NCBI GenBank assembly: GCA_900299185.1
Contig: OMIV01000037.1
Location: 1 to 45,665, forward strand
Direction of reading: 5' to 3'
Source: Planctomycetaceae bacterium
GTDB taxonomy: Bacteria > Planctomycetota > Planctomycetia > Planctomycetales > Planctomycetaceae
DNA: 45,665 bases
The translations under genes and the position numbers were made by a program. The notes below the pieces were generated by a model. It made no database searches and was not told the DNA's origin. It saw nothing but the letters and a program-made list of their open reading frames with translations. The first letter of the stretch is position 1, and each line of letters begins with the position of its first letter. Positions 43,928-45,665 of the stretch are shown here, one piece after another.

Positions 43928-44338
43928 GACGAGTATCGCTCTCAGAACGGAAGTCGGATCAAGGCTCAAATTCAGCGAGTTGGAGCCTATCCGCAGTCAG
44001 AATCGAACGCCACGTGGAGCTACCTAGGAGCGGACCTATCGCGGCAACCGAGTTGATTGTTCCAACGTATTATTCGCGCTCCATTTCATTCGCGCGGCTC
44101 TTGTCGATAAGCCGCGCGAATGAAACGGAACGAGAATAGGAGCAGCGTTGGCCATCAGCCGAGTCTTCATCGCCTAGCTGAATTCGATGAAGCTACTTTC
44201 GGACAATGACTGAGCCGACCGATCAAGCATGTGACTCATTACGGTCATACTCCGATTGGTTTGAAACCTCGTTGGCAACGTGTCATTCATCCGCAATCAC
44301 CAACTTGAAGTCCCTGAACATCGGCAGGACTCGAATTC
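43928..44338. other. 411-base divergent intergenic region
   Basis: It separates the DUF4175-like gene (minus) from the XylR-like regulator (plus) and should hold promoters for both. It contains a 68-base imperfect palindrome (44071-44138). A short core GAGCTACCTAGG at about 44017-44028 is the exact reverse complement of the core of the repeat copy at 4693, but the hairpin arms are not recognisable. Bases 44139-44338 show nothing I can name. Confidence 0.6.
44071..44138. repeat. 68-base imperfect palindrome (29-bp arms)
   Basis: The arms 44071-44099 and 44110-44138 match at 26 of 29 positions around a 10-base loop. The inner 16 pairs (TTTCATTCGCGCGGCT) are perfect. If transcribed from the minus strand, two of the three mismatches become G-U pairs. 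It may be an RNA hairpin in the leader of the DUF4175-like gene, a REP-like element, or an operator. Confidence 0.8.
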
Positions 44339-45538
44339 ATGAAACCCATTCGGCGAGTAGCTGTGTTAATCGAAACGACTCGCGCGTTCGGACGCGGGTT
44401 GATCGAGGGTATTGCGGATTACAGCCGAGACTGCGGACCTTGGTCGATGTACTTCGAACCGCAGGGTCTCAGTTCCACACCACCAGCTTGGCTCGCCGAT
44501 TGGAAGGGCGACGGCATCTTGGTTCGCATTGATGATCAGCGCATGGTCGATGCGGTGATGGGAACTGGGTTACCGGCTCTCGACCTGCGAGGACGATTGG
44601 ATTCGCCGCTGCCATTCATCGGCAGCAACAACGAACTCATTACGAAGCTGGCGTTCGATCATCTTCGCGATCGCGGACTCAGATCGTTAGCGTTTTGTGG
44701 CGTTGCGCCGGGTCAGATCCGAGCACTCGACTTCCGTCGCAAGCACTTCATTAAGCACGTGGAAGCAGCGGGGTTCGCGTGCGAAGTTTTTCAGAATGCG
44801 ATTCCCAAACCCACCCGCTCGGGAAAGCCACCCTCAGATCCGATGTCGATCGATTGGGAGACCGAACAAGAAGCCTTGGCAGCTTGGGTGTCCTCGCTGC
44901 CCAAACCCATTGGCATCATGGCCTGCCATGATCCGCGCGGTTATCAGCTCGTCGATGCGTGCCGCCGAGCGAACGTCAAAGTGCCCGATGAAGTTGCCAT
45001 CGTCGGTGTCGATAACGATCGAGTCTTATGTCAGATGGCTGACCCGCCGCTGACGAGCGTAGAGCCGGGCGGTCAACGCATTGGATACATCGCCGCGCAG
45101 TGGCTCGATCGCATGATGAATGGCGAACCTGGCCCGGCTGGTCCCGTGCTGGTCGAACCCAAAGCGTTGATCGCCCGACGTTCGTCCGACATGCAAGCCA
45201 TCCCCGAAGCAGACATCGCTCACGCCGTGCGCTTCATTCGCGACAACGCCTGCAAAGGCATTCGCGTCACTGACGTTGTTCGGGAAATTGCCACGTCGCG
45301 GAGTGTGCTCGAACGCAGATTCCGTCGAGTCGTAGGCCGAACGCTGAAGGACGAAATGCTGCGAGTGCAGCTTGATCTCGCGCGGCAGTTGCTAAGCGAT
45401 ACCGATCTCGCCATGGCCGAGATTGCTCGACGAACAGGCTTCGCAAGCGACAAGTACTTCAGCGATGCCTTCTGGCGCCAAACCGGAGAGCGCCCAACAA
45501 CATTTCGCCATCGATTCCGAGTCGGCAGCCAACGGTGA
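44339..45538 (+). CDS. xylR: XylR-family transcriptional regulator (LacI-type sensor plus AraC DNA-binding domain)
   Basis: 399 residues. The N-terminal part (about 5-280) is a periplasmic-binding-protein-like sugar sensor of the LacI/XylR kind (RRVAVLIETTRAFGRGLIEGI, VAIVGVDNDRVLCQMADPPL). The C-terminal ~100 residues are an AraC helix-turn-helix pair (TSRSVLERRFRRVVGRTL, FASDKYFSDAFWRQTGERPT). AGGA lies 9 bases before the ATG. The family senses sugars such as xylose and activates catabolic genes, but no sugar-use genes are adjacent on this side, and the contig ends 80 bases on. It is divergent from the DUF4175-like gene. Confidence 0.93.
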   Translation: MKPIRRVAVLIETTRAFGRGLIEGIADYSRDCGPWSMYFEPQGLSSTPPAWLADWKGDGILVRIDDQRMVDAVMGTGLPALDLRGRLDSPLPFIGSNNELITKLAFDHLRDRGLRSLAFCGVAPGQIRALDFRRKHFIKHVEAAGFACEVFQNAIPKPTRSGKPPSDPMSIDWETEQEALAAWVSSLPKPIGIMACHDPRGYQLVDACRRANVKVPDEVAIVGVDNDRVLCQMADPPLTSVEPGGQRIGYIAAQWLDRMMNGEPGPAGPVLVEPKALIARRSSDMQAIPEADIAHAVRFIRDNACKGIRVTDVVREIATSRSVLERRFRRVVGRTLKDEMLRVQLDLARQLLSDTDLAMAEIARRTGFASDKYFSDAFWRQTGERPTTFRHRFRVGSQR

Positions 45539-45584
45539 TCGGCATCATCAAGACCGCTCGCCTCGGCAGCATTGGAAGCAATTA

Positions 45585-45611
45585 CTCCCCTCGCCCCTCT
45601 GGGGAGAGGGG
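45585..45611 (-). repeat. C-rich/G-rich palindromic repeat, copy 2
   Basis: On the minus strand it reads CCCCTCTCCCCAGAGGGGCG then AGGGGAG, nearly the same as 9447-9474 with one indel. It sits 46 bases after the XylR stop and 9 bases before the adapter sequence. Confidence 0.75.
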
Positions 45612-45620
45612 TTGGGGGTG

Positions 45621-45665
45621 CTGTCTCTTATACACATCTCCGAGCCCACGAGACGTAGAGGAATC
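45621..45665 (+). other. Nextera (Tn5) library adapter contamination, not genomic
   Basis: The last 45 bases start with the Tn5 mosaic end CTGTCTCTTATACACATCT, then CCGAGCCCACGAGAC (Nextera read-2 adapter), then GTAGAGGA (an i7 index, the one I recall as N712) and ATC, the first bases of the flow-cell part. This is adapter read-through joined to the contig end. It should be trimmed. Confidence 0.97.

Noticed and set aside
42779-44056. A 425-residue open frame on the plus strand opposite the DUF4175-like gene
   Set aside because: It lies antisense to a well-supported gene, has no recognisable domain, is very rich in Arg and Gln, and arises from codon bias of the opposite strand.

Overview
This window looks like a contig from a planctomycete (Planctomycetota). 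The case rests on a PSD1-type protein with the planctomycete cytochrome C domain, leucine-rich-repeat proteins beside it, XylR-type AraC regulators, low-complexity secreted proteins and long loosely packed intergenic spacers. The order within the phylum cannot be told from the sequence alone. The left edge breaks inside a 15-bp tandem repeat in a coding region. The last 45 bases (45621-45665) are Nextera/Tn5 library adapter, not genome, so the biological sequence stops at about 45620.

Layout. Bases 1-4657 (minus strand) hold a partial multi-span membrane protein, a secreted LRR protein with a long Lys/Glu/Ala tail, and a PSD1 cytochrome protein. Bases 4967-9424 (plus) hold a family 4 uracil-DNA glycosylase and a very large membrane protein with a spermidine-synthase-like domain. 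Bases 9759-17330 (plus) hold a five-gene chemosensory cluster that matches the Wsp surface-sensing system gene for gene in order and architecture: WspA receptor, WspB CheW, WspC CheR-TPR, WspD CheW, WspE CheA-REC. The methylesterase (WspF) and the diguanylate cyclase output (WspR) are absent here.

Bases 17566-32018 (minus) are one tightly packed 11-gene respiratory operon. In transcription order it encodes a Rieske protein, a b6-type cytochrome b, a subunit-IV-like protein, a 1298-residue membrane-anchored octaheme cytochrome c, a cupredoxin-like lipoprotein, a diheme cytochrome c, cytochrome oxidase subunits II and I, heme O synthase, subunit III and subunit IV. Read together these would make a quinol:cytochrome c oxidoreductase joined to a heme-copper oxidase, with the octaheme protein replacing cytochrome c1. 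The block appears lower in GC than its flanks.

Bases 32234-39404 hold mostly single genes: an isochorismatase-fold hydrolase, RlmI-like rRNA methyltransferase, an LRR lipoprotein, an unknown protein, a HAD hydrolase, a Gfo/Idh/MocA oxidoreductase and a Tat-exported metallophosphatase. Bases 39515-43927 (minus) hold a secreted Gln/Lys-rich protein and a DUF4175-like membrane protein, and 44339-45538 (plus) a XylR-family regulator. Several palindromic repeats lie between genes: a double-hairpin repeat in three clear copies, a C-rich/G-rich repeat in two copies, and long single palindromes at 39430 and 44071. No tRNA, rRNA, CRISPR array or insertion sequence was seen.
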